A DNA stretch of 64,000 nt from Paralithodes platypus (GCA_032716605.1 CM064572.1:37402010-37466009), one strand, 5' to 3'. Shown: positions 21,726 through 33,559, counted from the stretch's first letter. Numbers and translations are program-made. The notes: a model not told the origin generated them from the sequence alone.

Positions 21726-22742
21726 AAGTTGGCAAGTGTGACAAGAACGGACAAAGTTAGACACATCTTTCCTCATTCCTGGCCCAAAAAAATGATTTAG
21801 TATTTTCCTGTAGGTGTTGTTTTGACCTAGGTGTCCTGCTAGTTTATCATGAGCTAGCTCCATGACAGAAGAACGGATGGATGAAGGGATGATGATTTGA
21901 TGTGTAGTAGACCATGTATCTGTGTCAGGCTTATCAGGTGTGTGGAAGCTACGCATGAGAACTCCATCATGATAGTAAATGCTTGGATTCTTTTCATTTA
22001 CAGAAGTGTAATCAGCAACATGTCTAAATTGTGCAAGAGTTTCATCAGATTCTTGAGCTTTAATGAGATTCTCTTTAGACATGATCTGAGTGAACATTGT
22101 CTCCTGACTTGATGTAGAGGGAGAGTCATGGGATACTAAGTTTTGAGAACGAGTAACTGCACATACAGGGAATATATGAGGCGTCTCTTTATCCATCCTC
22201 TCTGTAGGACTGGTATGTAAGGGAGCTTCTCTCAACTTCAAGGCAGGAATCAGCCCATCTCCAGCCAAGTCATTTCCCAGAAGGAAGGAATCTCCAGGCA
22301 CAGGAAGGTCCTGCTCAAGGATGGCTACTTTAATCGTTCCCCTGAGTAACCCACTGTTAAGCACTATTTCAGCCATGTTAACTACTTTATTTGAGTTCAA
22401 GAAATTAAGATGGCTAACTTCCCCTGTATATCTAGTCTCAACTAAGGGCAAAGCTTTCTTTACTAATATGCTCTGGGCCGAGCCTGTATCCCTCAGAATT
22501 GTGACTGGATATTCCCTGGAATGTTCAAGAGTGGAGACGGTTCCTGGAACCTTGAAAGCAGAGAAAAGATCAGATGACTCAATTGATTGAATGCATGTCA
22601 CTGGTTTCCCAGTAGGTATGACAGATGGTGAACGAGAAGTGGCAATAGTGAGTTTGTAGGCAGATGAAGTTTTTACAGCTAGGGTGTTGACATTGAAGGA
22701 TGTTATGCCCTGTCCTTTTACAATGTGTACAAAATTCCTCAT
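21726..22742 (-). pseudogene. Protease and integrase zinc-binding region of the Gmr1-like element
   Basis: An open frame of about 340 codons up to the transposon junction. A retropepsin active site, DTG, lies at residues 85-87 (ILRDTGSAQSI) with the downstream FLLGNDLAGDG flap-like block near 153-163. After about 130 residues without RT motifs comes the integrase HHCC domain: His298, His304, Cys334 and Cys337 (ELAHDKLAGHLG, SCHTCQL). The direct step from protease to integrase is the key structural observation. The frame overlaps gag by about 160 nt in a different phase, so expression would need a frameshift, either programmed or a mutation. Confidence 0.85.
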
Positions 22743-24360
22743 TTCTCTTTTGATCTATTGGTGTGGGATTTGAAGAACTTTGCAGCGAGCTGACTTCAGA
22801 CGCGGAGTAATTACTAGAGGGGAATCTAACAGTTGGAGTCCTAGACTTGTCTCGGTGTGGAATGCCCCTGTGAATTAAAGAATAAGAATCTGCCAACTTG
22901 GCACTCTTAGTGAGGTCACTTTCACCCTTCTCCTCAACGTACACCAGGATATTGAGTGGTAGTCTTCGCTTCCATTCTTCAAGGACCATCAGGTTAACTA
23001 AGTCTGTGAATGTGGTGATACGGGAAGAGTCCAGCCACTTCTTAAACATTCGAAACTTTTCCATTGCAAACTCTAAGTATGTGTGCGTATCAGGCTTGCA
23101 GTAGTTTCTAAACTGTATACGATAACTGTCAGGGGTTATAGAATATGCATCAAGAATGGCTTTCTTCACAAACTCATAATCATCAATGTTTTCAAGGTTA
23201 GAGAAAATAGTGGAAGCTTTTCCTACTAATTTAGGATGAAGTAGCCACGTCCACTCCTCCTTAGGCCATTTAACCCACTGAGCCCCAGTGACACAAACAG
23301 TGCGTCGGCAATGTATGTAACGCTAAACCCCAGCGACGCAAACGTCTGCGTCAGTGTCATTCCGGTCCCAATTACTCCGGTCCTATTGCACCTAGAGGGC
23401 TCAGATTTATATGGGAACTGTGTAAGTATCCCATGCACCCATTCCGATAGTTGAAAACTCTCAAAGTCCAACCGTGTGCGCGTGAGCGCGCAAAAACATG
23501 TTTTTTTGGAGAAATTGCCTTCAATTTTTTACTCATGTAAAATCCGTTTTCGGAGGCTCTGTAGGACCCTTTTTTGAGCTTTTTGATAGGTTTTTCGTGG
23601 TTTTTCCTTCATTCCTAACCCATTCGCTATTGTTTCTGGAAAAAAAAACTCAGAATCAGCCGGTCCTGGGTGGTACATTTATAAATATTTAGCTGGTACT
23701 CAGCGGGTTAAGGTGTGCAGCGGTCTTTTCAAAAGTCCGGAAGGAAGCTTCCGGATCTTTCTCATTGAAAGTTGGAACTAAGGAGATATGCTTAGCTAAG
23801 TTGAAAGACTTCTTCAGTTTCTCTAGCTCTAGCTTTTCTGCCTCAAGTTTTTTGGTTTCTTCTAGATTTTGGATTTTTGCTATTTCTAACTGTCTGTTTG
23901 CATTCTCAAACTGTTCCTGCTTTTGTAGCTTAAGAAGTTCTAACTGCCTATCTTTTTCCTTTTCCAGCAATTCTAACTGCCTATCTTTTTCCTTTTCCTG
24001 CTGAAGTATGGCTAACCGTTCCCTTTCAAAGGCTAGGCGCTCTCCTGACCATACATCCTGATTTGATCTATCAAGTCTCTCAGGTGTTTCACTTTGTGTA
24101 TCCTCATCATCTATCATAGATTTATGCATAGAAAGACTAGCTGGAGTAAACTCATCTACGGCTTCAGACGGTAAGAGTTCTCTAGAATTTTTTTTTTTTA
24201 TGACTATGTTTTTGATAATTTCTTTAGTATGTGAACTCTCAAAAGGTATGTCAAAGTGAAAAGCAATATACTTCCATTCATCCTTAGAAATCACTTGATT
24301 TAAGAGTTTGTCAAGAGAGGGCTCATTACAAAACGCTTTTAATCTAAACTTTTCAGTCAT
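22579..24360 (-). pseudogene. Gag of the Gmr1-like element, interrupted by a MITE
   Basis: 24360-23712 encodes the N-terminal part: TEKFRLKAFCNEPSLDKLL, then a long charged coiled coil rich in Q, E, K and L (about residues 115-185), then the start of the capsid region (FRTFEKTAAH). After the MITE at 23274-23707 the capsid continues (EEWTW, ILDAYSITPDSYR, FRMFKKWLDSS) to a zinc knuckle, CTHCKRTGHNILQC (CX2CX4HX4C). The SCAN-like helical region and the knuckle are typical of such gags. The MITE and its TTAA duplication are the only disruption seen between the two halves. Confidence 0.8.
23270..23711. mobile_element. piggyBac-like MITE in gag, TTAA duplication
   Basis: TTAA at 23270-23273 and 23708-23711 flank 434 bp whose ends are CCCACTGAG..CCAG and its reverse complement, CTGG..CTCAGCGGG. 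CCC ends with a TTAA target are typical of piggyBac-type MITEs. Gag homology and reading frame are continuous on either side when one TTAA copy is counted, so the boundary is exact. Confidence 0.9.
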
Positions 24361-25268
24361 TTTGAAAGATTTGATTAGGGTTGCGAAGGCTACCGCTCAA
24401 CTAAACATAAGAGCGTGGCAAATAAAAAAAAAAAAATCTCTCAAAAACCTACACATGAATTGGATATGAGCAGCACAGACTGGTACATACTAGATACTCA
24501 ACAGTTGCTACGGAAACTATGGATCAGAGGCAAGGACATTGGGCAAGTATATACCAGTAATGATTTTCATACTAATGTTTCAGGTAAAGACACTAATCTC
24601 CTCCAATCAAAGATAATTAATGTGAAAACCGACAGACAAGAACGCAAGAAAGTAAACTCTGAACTATCCCGCATTTCTTAAACAAAAGTATAAAAGTGAT
24701 ACACGATCCCAAAACAATAGAATAAGAGGAGTGGCATTAGAGAGCTATATGCAGCAAGATCCTACTTCTACTTATTCAAATTATTAGAAGATGGTGATCA
24801 TGTTCGGTCTATCCATAGTTTCGTATTCTTATGGAAGACGAGTATGAGAGGTACATCCTACTCTGACATTAAATGGGGATTCAGGTGGATGACCGATGTG
24901 CGGTAGGTTAACTACCGTCACATGAGGATACTCGGATATTCCCGCTACCGTCTGTCAAGGTATTTAATATATAAACGGGTATGGATGAGTATGAGGGATT
25001 TGATGAGTGTCACTTTGAAACTACAAATGGTGAATAAATTATAGTGTCTTAGATTTCTACAATAATGTAATATTACCCAGCTACGTAAACCAACATAAAG
25101 GAAGGAATTATTTAAGCAGCGTGAACAATAAAACAAAAAGGACTATAACATAGTGATAAATTTCAATGTTCAAGTCTTAAGAAAACGAAATAACAATTAT
25201 ATCACTTAAACTTAATGAAACTTGATTAATTGATCAAATGAACAAGAGATCCCGGACAGGCCCCCACT
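24361..25268 (-). promoter_or_regulatory. Leader and putative primer-binding site of the LTR element
   Basis: About 900 bp untranslated leader between 5' LTR and gag. On the minus strand, two bases after the LTR end, the sequence TGGGGGCCTGTCCGGGAT (25266-25249) starts with TGG as primer-binding sites do. The priming tRNA was not identified. Confidence 0.6.
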
Positions 25269-26287
25269 TGTAACAATTCGAAGTATTGCTCAACAGATAT
25301 TGTAATCTTAAATTATTTGGCCTCAAGACTCTAGAGGTATGGGAACTTCAAACCGTACAAGAGACTGAATTTGATAGGTAGGTATTCAGTAGATATGGTA
25401 TGGGTAGATTTCTTATAGGGATATTATTCTTATAGAGTTACTTCATTAATATTCCAGTTCTTAGCTAGTTTTATAGTATATGTTCAAAGGTTAACCAACC
25501 AAGCTGCATTAATGCCTATTCTAATAGGATTTCAAAACCAAGAAATAATTTAATTAGTATTATTATTATTATTATTAAAGTAAAGTAAAGTTAAAGATTA
25601 TTATAATTACAAGAAATTTGAATTACTAATTTAATTATTTACAGAGTGATTAAATATTAAAAATAAAATATTAGTTATAACTCTTACAAATAAAAACAAA
25701 TAAATATAAATATATAAACAAATATTATAAACTAAAAACATGAAATTATGACATTGAAATATAGTCACGTGCTCAATCCCGGTTAATGTGGATTGTTAGC
25801 CTAGGCGCCACACTCTCTAATTGGTAGGTTGAAGAGAAGGTAAGTAACAACCCGACTACTCCAGGTATTCACAGAGACACCACCCCAAGCTATAGTCCAA
25901 GTAACACTGAAGTTAGTCTAAAAATAAGATCACTCATAAACTCGGGAAAAAGCTGGTCACTAAGAAAAGAAACTCGCCCCCTAGTGGTGTGAGGCGAGTT
26001 AACGATCATTGAAGAGTATATTATACAAAAGGTTCATGGCGCTGGTGTGGTGCTTTGAAGCTCCATGTAGAGGTAGAGTTGGTTGGATGAGGCTTCAGGA
26101 AGGGTTGAGCAGGCTCGGAGTGTGGTGCTTTGAAGCTCCATGTAGAGGTAGAGTTGGTTGGATGAGGCTTCAGGAAGGGTTGAGCAGGCTCGGAGTGTGG
26201 TACTTTGAAGCTCCATGTAGAGGTAGAGTTGGTTGGATGAGGCTTCAGGAAGGGTTGAGCAGGCTCGGAGTTCCGAGGGACGTAACA
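25269..26287 (-). repeat. 5' LTR of the Gmr1-like element
   Basis: 1019 bp, uninterrupted, highly similar to the 3' LTR outside its insertion. It includes three 75 bp tandem units at 26047-26271. It is followed by an (AT)n run at 26288, the other half of the target microsatellite. Confidence 0.9.
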
Positions 26288-26346
26288 ATATATATATATA
26301 TATATATTATAGGTTTGATTCCCGGAGGGAAGTAGTGAAAACCTAA

Positions 26347-27106
26347 TATTTAGTAGGGCCCTGTAATCATTGACGATATTGCCTATTAATATAATAGTCT
26401 CCCTTCAACACCCGCGGCAGCAGTTTTGAATCTCCCGCGCGGAAGGGTCAGGGAGTACTCTCATAAGTGCACGCTTAATTCTCTTATGGAATCGTCCTTA
26501 TGATTGGGTACCCTACAGAAAAAAACTTTGTAGAAAATAAAAAATAAAATCTAACTTAACCCTTCTTTAGCGGCCTATGCGGTTTATTTATATGTACCGC
26601 CCAGCGTGGTGTTTTTAGCCAAAATAGGGCTGTTTACGTGATCATTTTCATGCCTAAAAAGACCCAGAACGTAAAACAAGTATCTATCCCTGAAAGGGCA
26701 TAAACAGAGCTTTCGAATGACACCATAACGATCCTTTTATGATGGCTAGTTTTCTTGCAATAACCGTGCAACGCGAGTGCAAAAAGCAGGTAATTAGCCA
26801 CTTTCCCGATACAATTCCGTATATAGCGAGTGAGAGAGGGAGGGGGGAGCTGAGATTCGTGTCAGTAGGTTCGCCGCGGTGGTCTGGAGCAGTCATACGG
26901 TCGCTAGTCTCCTGCCACCACTTGTCTCTCTCTCTCAGCAACATTACGTGCTGAAATTGCCACTCGACCTATGTCGAGCGCCGCCACATAGTCCAGCTTT
27001 ATTAAAAACGACTTATGTGGTGAGCCGCTTTTTAAGGGTTAATATCTGTTATATTATGGCTTTCCATGCATGGATTTCTTGTGCGCAGCGCCCAGGCGCA
27101 GGCCCC
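26347..27106. repeat. Left (3') inverted terminal repeat of DIRS-like element
   Basis: Reverse complement of 34940-35213 in two parts (about 26347-26559 and 27040-27106), split by a TTAA MITE. Matching blocks include CATTGACGATATTGCC, CTTATGGAATCGTCC and GGATTTCTTGTGCGCAGCGCC-like sequence. Confidence 0.85.
26556..27042. mobile_element. piggyBac-like MITE inside the DIRS ITR
   Basis: TTAA at 26556-26559 and 27039-27042 flank 479 bp with ends CCCTTCTTTAGCGGC and, inverted, GCCGCTTTTTAAGGG. The other ITR (near 34999-35005) is the empty site, with TTCA in place of TTAA. Confidence 0.85.
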
Positions 27107-27187
27107 CTAGCGGCCATTTCCTCCTCCACTGATATATCAAGACTCACTAGAAAATCAACGAATGGGAAGGGGATGGATGGGAGGGCC

Positions 27188-27300
27188 ATGCATCGTCAAT
27201 GATTACGGGGCCCTACTAAATATTAGGTTTTCATTACTTCTCTCCGGGAATCAAACCTATAATTTAATAGTGGCCCCTTCATCATTGACGATATTGCCTG
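27188..27300. repeat. DIRS internal complementary region
   Basis: 27188-27264 is the reverse complement of the extreme left end (26308-26383). 27255-27296 is the reverse complement of the extreme right end (about 35174-35213). A region complementary to both termini is the hallmark used by DIRS elements to close the circular intermediate. Confidence 0.85.
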
Positions 27301-27790
27301 AGTACCAAGACTGGAGGGGGACATTCGTAACAATACCTTAACCTCAGGAAAAAAATAAGCCGTATAACATTTTTAAGTTTTATTGTATACACACAATAAA
27401 TAGTATAAAAATATAAAAGATTGCAAGCAGGGCGTGACTTCCAAGAAAGTCTGCTTACTCATGACCAGATCTTTACTTTAAGATCTATACATGATAAATT
27501 GGGCACATCCTTGTGCCCTACTTAGAACTATAAACTCTTTGGAATATCGTTATAATTTGAACAATAGTTGTACAGTGTATATATGTTTGTACATTCTATT
27601 AATCCTATATAGTTGCAACTATGATAGATTTCTTAAAACAAAATTAAAAACTCTTGAACCGTCATATCAGTTCGATCACAGCTCGTGATTTATCACAATC
27701 TCCGGCGGAAGGGTTCTGTGGGTCTTTGGGCTATTCGCCACCCCCCCCCCCTTTTTCTCGCCTTAACCTTAATACATAATAGCACAGAGC

Positions 27791-30540
27791 CTACGAAACC
27801 TTCTGTCGTAAAGCTACACATGTATGCTTTGGCTTGTCCAGAGCGACTGACAGGTATCGTGTAAGGAAAGTATGGTTTGATGCCCACAATTGAGTGTTAG
27901 CAATGTCGTCTATGGAGACATTTTTTAAAAATCTAAGAGAGACGGCCCACTGCCTGATGTCGTGGGCCCTGCCCACTACGCCGGGATTACTTTCTTTAAT
28001 AACATCTACTAACAGAGAAGCCAATTTTCTCCTAGTAACACGATCTCCTGCCTGGTTCACCCACAGGGAGCCCGGTTGTCGAGGGTGAGCTGCCCTCATA
28101 AACTTAACTAAGGCCTCCACTGGACATAAAATGTGATGAGTATGTCCGCGTTTTAATGTCGGAACAGGCAATTCTGAGAAAACATGATCAGAGTGCACAT
28201 TCTTAGCTATAAAAGTGGGAGACTGCGCGATTTGGACCTTGTCGTGCAGTCTCCCAAACCTAAGGCAATTAGGTTCGATGCTCATCGCCGCCAGCTCAGA
28301 GACCCTATTACCTGTAGCTAAAGCCATCAGGAACACAGCCTTTTTAAGTAATCAATCAAAATCCGGCGCAGTATTGTATTTGCGCGACTGAAGCAAAGAT
28401 AAGGCTTTATCAAGCGACCATGTGGGCATGAGCTGACGTGGTGGTGGGCGGATCTTGAAACACGCCCTCATAAACCCTTTCTCCTCCGCTTGCAGCATCG
28501 AGAGACCAGTGAGATCAAAGAAGGGGGTCCTGATAGCAGATAAGCGATTTTTTAACGTAACAACGGAAAAACGCTTCTGCTCAAATAAATAATCTAAGTA
28601 TTTGAAGACCAGGGCTCCTGAGGCATCGGTTTGCCCTGTCTCCACAATCCAGGTCGTAAAAGCTTTCCAATGCGATTGATATTGCCTCCTGGTAGATATA
28701 GTATATTGGTTCATAAGTTTACTAGTGACACTTTCCTCATACTGAGCTAACCATTTGGCCTTGTAAATGTCCAGAAGGCAAAATTGAGCGAGGTCTGAAG
28801 GTTGCCAATTGTCTCTAAGTGGAATGCGGAGACCGGGAGCGACACCAGGTCCTTGCACCATTCGTTCAACTGGTGGTACCACGCCTGAGCCGGCCATAAT
28901 GGCGCGATCATCGAGACTAAGCCCCGGTAACCTCTTAGTTTGTGAATTACCCTGCACATTAGAACAGAATCTGGTGGAGGAAATAGATAGATTGAATGCC
29001 ACTTGTTCCAGTCCTCCAGTAATGGATCTGGTCCCCCCCGCCGGAGTCACCCCTCGGCGGGTTAGGAAGAGAGGTAGCTTGTGAGTCTCCTCGGATGCGA
29101 ACAGATCCATTTGTGGACGGTACGGCTCGGCAATCATCTTGTCGAAGACGGTTCGTTTGAGAGCCCATTCTACTAAGCTGCTCCGTCGCCGGGACAGAGC
29201 ATCCGCCCAAATGTTCGACACGCCTGGGAGGTATGAAGCATGCAGATGAATGCTCAGCGATTCGGCTAGAGCAAAAATCTGTTCTGACACTATTAGCAAT
29301 TCTCGAGACCTCACTGAACCTCGTATCTGAATGCAATGGACCGCAACTAAGTTGTCCATCCGAAACGCTATTGATTTCCCTTGCAATGACGAGCCGTGGG
29401 CTTGAAGAAAATATAGAGGAACTAGAAGCTCTTGTTTGTTGATGTGCCATGAGATGCCCTGGTCCCAAGTGCCCTTCCCTTGATGGCCTAGATTGGACTG
29501 ATACCCCCACCCCAGTGTTCCGGAAGCGTCTGTGTCTATCCATACCGAAGGAGGAGGAGAAACCCAAGTTGTCATAGAGTACAGTGTTTCGGTCTTCGCC
29601 CAGACCGACAGTAAGTCGCGAATTAATCGAGGAATCGGCCATAGTTTTCCCGCCGGCAGTAGAGGGAAAAAGTTGTTGCCTTCCATGATTAATCTCTTTA
29701 CTTTCAACCGGCCCAACTTCACAGTTAATTGGATCCAGTTGAGTGAGCCGACCAGGGAGTCCCACGCCTTCCTTGTCGTATTCAAACTGTGGAGAAACCG
29801 AAACAGTTTCGTGCGAAATCTGTGACGATTGTCCGCACTCTGAGTAAGAGTCAGATTGACGGTATCCCAGACCAGCCCTATCCACTGAATTTCCCGTGTA
29901 GGAACAAGGAGAGACTTTGCCAAGTTCACCTTGAACCCTAGGGTTTGTACATGATTGATTACTTGGTTGATATGATCGTCACATAACTCTCTTGACTCCG
30001 CCACCACTAGCCAGTCGTCTAGATACCACAACACCATGATGCACTGGGCCAATAATGGCAGAAGGGCTTGCAGGACTAATTTTGTGAAAACTCTGGGTGC
30101 CAGGTTCAGCCCAAACGGCATTTTCCGAAAGACATAAGTCTCTTGCCCCACCCTCAGGGCGAGGAACATTTGGAACCGTTTGTTGATAGGGACATGCCAA
30201 TAGGCGTCTTTGAGGTCTAAGGAGCACATCCAGCCCAATGGCGGAAGGATAAGCCTGATTTGGTTTACTGAAAGCATCCTGAAGGATGGATTTATGATGT
30301 AAGTGTTCAGAGGTGAGAGATATCCACTACTGGCCGCATCTGCACACTGTCCCGCTTTGGCACTAAGAAAAGTCTGGAGGTGAATACTCGGCAAGTTGGT
30401 TCTACTAAGGCAATGACCTTCTTTGCGATCATTTCTACGGCCAGGGCCTCCACCCCCGGCGAAACATGGGTGTGTTCAAGCGCCTGACTCAGTCGGGGTC
30501 GCCGGATCCACCACCAGGAAAGGCCCTTGCGTACTACGGT
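27791..30540 (-). pseudogene. DIRS pol: RT, RNase H, tyrosine recombinase
   Basis: RT motifs: SLDLKDAYWHVPI, MPFGLNLAPRVF and WYLDDWLVV. RNase H: IDTDASGTLGWG, NKQELL, RMDNLVAVH and IWADALSR. After a linker with MDLFASEETHKLPLFL comes the recombinase: N-terminal core-binding part (STRRQYQSHWKAF) and catalytic residues GNRVSEL (Arg), AHDIRQW (His and Arg) and RYLSV (Tyr). The frame is open from 30394 to a TGA at 28354-28352, then continues in the same frame from 28351 to 27791. So a single in-frame stop separates the recombinase N- and C-terminal halves. Upstream of 30394 the RT N-terminus is also out of frame, up to the SINE junction at 30540. Confidence 0.9.
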
Positions 30541-30790
30541 TATAATAATAATAATAATAATAATAGTTCTTAAAGCTAGCGCATGCTAAGCTAGCTAAGG
30601 ATAGCTCAATAAGGCCGATTAGGCGTATTTCCATTGGGGTCCTGTACTACTACCCCATCCCTTTGCTCATGAGGGATGGTAACGACTCGGTGCTTGTGAA
30701 AAATCTTTAATGCGCTGAGCGTGGGCGCGAACCCGGGCCTTCTGGGTGGAAGTCCGAGACGCTAGTCACTACACCAAGCGGGCCGGTTTT
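30541..30790 (-). repeat. tRNA-derived SINE with (ATT)n tail
   Basis: On the minus strand: an A-box-like GCTTGGTGTAGTGACTAG, a B-box-like GGGTTCGCGCCC, a roughly 150 bp body and an (ATT)7-like tail at 30543-30566. It is inserted between ORF1 and the RT of the DIRS-like element, so it is younger than that element. Confidence 0.85.
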
Positions 30791-31029
30791 GGACCAGGTT
30801 TGCTTGGGCCAGGCTCTGTGGCATACCTGGAACGACCCCGTTTGCAAACTGGGGTCGTTTGGTGGAGCAATTCTCAAATCCGACACGCCTAAGCATGGCT
30901 CTGGGAGACAGAGAGTATGGGTGGCTAGTATTTTGTAGGGGGTGGTTGGTTGGTATCAGACGGTTGGCTAGTCTTGGCTGACGTCTGTCCCTGATTTGGT
31001 TTGGGGTGTGACTTACCTCTATAACCTGA

Positions 31030-33559
31030 TTATTTACCTTGTTTAGGCTTGGGCTGATTACCTCCCTGCTGTGGAGGAGGCCTAGGGTCTCGAATGGACT
31101 GTTTAGCATGAGGGGGTTGTGACTTACCACAGCTTTTGGGCTTAGTGAAAGGTTTCTTAAACGGTTCCCTCTTAGCCTGGGAGGTAGTCGGCTTCCACCC
31201 ATCCACCAAATTGTAAACTACATTCCAAGTTTCTGAACTGAGGAGTGAGGCAGTTAAAACTGGGGAAAGGGTTACCCGGCGGCCAATATCTTCCGGTAAC
31301 TTCTTTACTAAAAACACTCGGAGATCCTGGCGTGCCCTCACAGCTTCCAAGATACTGTAGCTACTCTAATGTCACCCAGGGATTGTATTGAATTTTGTAA
31401 TAGAATCCTGCGTGACAGCTCTGTGGCTTTCCTCACATTTTGGTCTGCAATGGCCGAAATAGTCCTAGCTAGGGATATCGTAACCTGGCGTGCGACAAGA
31501 TATTGTGAGAACAATCTAAAGGCTTTGCTCCGTAACTTAAAGTCCCTATCCAGATGGGCTGGGGGAGGGGTACAAAATGGGTCATCCAAATGGTGAAGAG
31601 CTATCTTGAGGGCCGTCAAGAAAGCGAACGAGGCTGGAGATACCCCTTCTGCCTTATTCATAGGTAACGAGAACCAAGCATGTAACTCTTGAGGGACCTG
31701 ATGGGAGGTTTTAGATGTAATAGTAGAAGCAAATACCTGCGCCTCCGCTTCCCAGTCTACCCATGGCCCCACACCTACCCGCCCCCTCTGCAGGACTGGT
31801 GTATGTGACTGATCAAGGACCGGAACTGTAGCCAGTGCCAGCGTGAGTGCATGCAAAGCTTTAATGTTATTAACGCCATCTCCTTTGGACCAGTCTGCAA
31901 AGAGTCGTGCAAATGAGGCCGGCGGAACTGCCGGGGCAGCAGCTGCTGAGAAGACAAAGAATTCAGCATTATATGTACTTGGTATGGCCTTAATAGAGAC
32001 GTCCAGTAATCTCCGTACGTCGTCCTTGGCTCTAAGTTTTCTATTCTTATTGATTTCAATAGTCCACTCACCCGGAACCGGTAGCTCCTCTGAAATCGTC
32101 GGTTGTGCTAGGAAAGGTTTCAAGGGGTGTACCTGAGTCCAAGAGCAATCAGGTCCGTAGAGGAGAGGCATAGGTCCTTTCCTCTGTGGAAGCTTATCTA
32201 AGGGGGGAGGAGTGATATCAGAAATTACACGCACATTAGTGGTAGTCATAGTGGCCGGCACTGTAGTGCTTGCCGCCGTGGACGTTGTTGGGGTTGAAGC
32301 CAAAACAGGTAATGAGGACTTAGGGGTGGGAAAACCTGAAGGCTCTAATGGTCTAATCGTGGAGCTACTCGGGGGAGTCACTGGTCGACTAGAGGAAGGA
32401 TCAGGAGAGGGAGAAATCTGGTATTGCTGCATGACCCTATGCATAATGTTACTTATTTCCTCCGTGGTTACACACTCACTATGGGAACCCCTAGAAGATT
32501 GGGAATTGGCCTCTGATCCTTCAAACATTGAACCTTGAGCCGAGGGAACATTAACTTCCTCCGGCTCTTCATTAAACTCAAACTCAAGTATTTCTGGGAT
32601 GTCCTGCTGTTCATCCGGAGTTTGTTCCGCCGGCGGTCAAACCAAATCAGGGACAGACGAGGGTAAAACTTCACTGTGAATACTTTCCCTATCTGTACAT
32701 TGGCCCACTCTCCAGCATCCTCGTTCGCTCGCCGCGGGTGGCTGTGAGTCCTGAATAACCTGAGAGCTGTCAAAAGACTGAGTACTTGAAGGTAAACCTC
32801 TGTACTGATCTGCTAACACCCTACTCGGTCCAGCCGTAGGGGCCTTGCGTGGTACCTGAGACAATTTTGGAATAGCAAAAATGAAATCCTGCGGTATACC
32901 TAAAGATTGCTCATGGTGAGGACTAGATTCAATGATCTCCACCCCCATCTCTGAGTCGCCGGATTGGACGGTAGGCGTACTGGAGGTAGGGGCGAGGGCG
33001 GTGGCTTTACGGTAACTGTACGGCTACTACTGTGCCCTGTACTGGCCGGTGTCACCTTGTCTTCTTTCCGGCGTTTGGTTGATTTGGACGACTCCGCCGA
33101 TGAGTGCCGAGACTGCTTTCTGGGGGATCTCGACCGTGACCTTGACCGTTGCCGGGGGGAAGGCGACCGCCTCCGCTTGGGTTGGTCGGGGGGGGTAGTC
33201 TCAGTGATGTCACTTTCATTACTACTCGAGCTACTCACTACCTCTTTGGCAAGGGATTTCTTAGCTTTGGGTTTAGTAGATTTAATGGAGGCTGACTTGA
33301 CCAAAGGTGATTTTATGACAAGATGTTCCCACAAGATATCATCATCGCAGTGAAGTGCCTTATGGGCAGTATCTTTAGCATAAGAGTTGAAAATGTTCTT
33401 TATCTCTTTCAATGCCACTAGGCACGATAAGTCTTTCTTAGTGATAAGCGCCGCCTTTAACTCAGAACAGACAGAACATTGCTTTGACACCCACAAGCCC
33501 CAAGAACGATCGAGACATTTTACGCATTTGATGCAAAGTTTGTGAGCAAATACAGGCAA
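31030..33559 (-). pseudogene. DIRS ORF1, gag-like
   Basis: 33559-32900 begins with a Cys cluster (CIKCVKCLDRSWG, CSVC), then a Ser-rich and Arg-Ser-rich segment (RRRSPSPRQRSRSRSRSPRK), typical of decapod DIRS ORF1 by recollection. A frameshift near 32948 moves it to 32948-32637, an in-frame TGA at 32639-32637 follows, then the frame continues through 32528-31338. A second frameshift near 31345 leads to 31350-31030 (Lys/Pro-rich, ending KPKQGK). The middle part (about 32030-31400) has the conserved helical region PVPGEWTIEINKNRKLRAK. The gene is clearly dead but complete in extent. Confidence 0.8.

Larger units (their letters stand above)
12727..26287 (-). mobile_element. Gmr1-like Ty3/gypsy LTR element, nested and RT-less
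   Basis: A 13.6 kb element read on the minus strand: 5' LTR 25269-26287, leader, gag, protease, integrase, polypurine tract and 3' LTR 12727-15021. Both LTRs begin TGTAACAATTCG and end GTAACA on the + strand. Flanks are AT repeats, so the target duplication cannot be sized. Protease is followed directly by the integrase zinc-binding region and then the integrase core. No RT or RNase H motif occurs anywhere between the LTRs. The Gmr1-like clade is known for the order PR-INT-RT-RH, so the missing part would lie after integrase. Later insertions are CR1-like (12794-14090), a DNA transposon (16224-21725) and a TTAA MITE (23274-23707). Confidence 0.8.

Noticed and set aside
24415..24681. 88-codon ORF on the + strand
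   Set aside because: Lies in the leader of the LTR element, starts near an A run and shows no domain.
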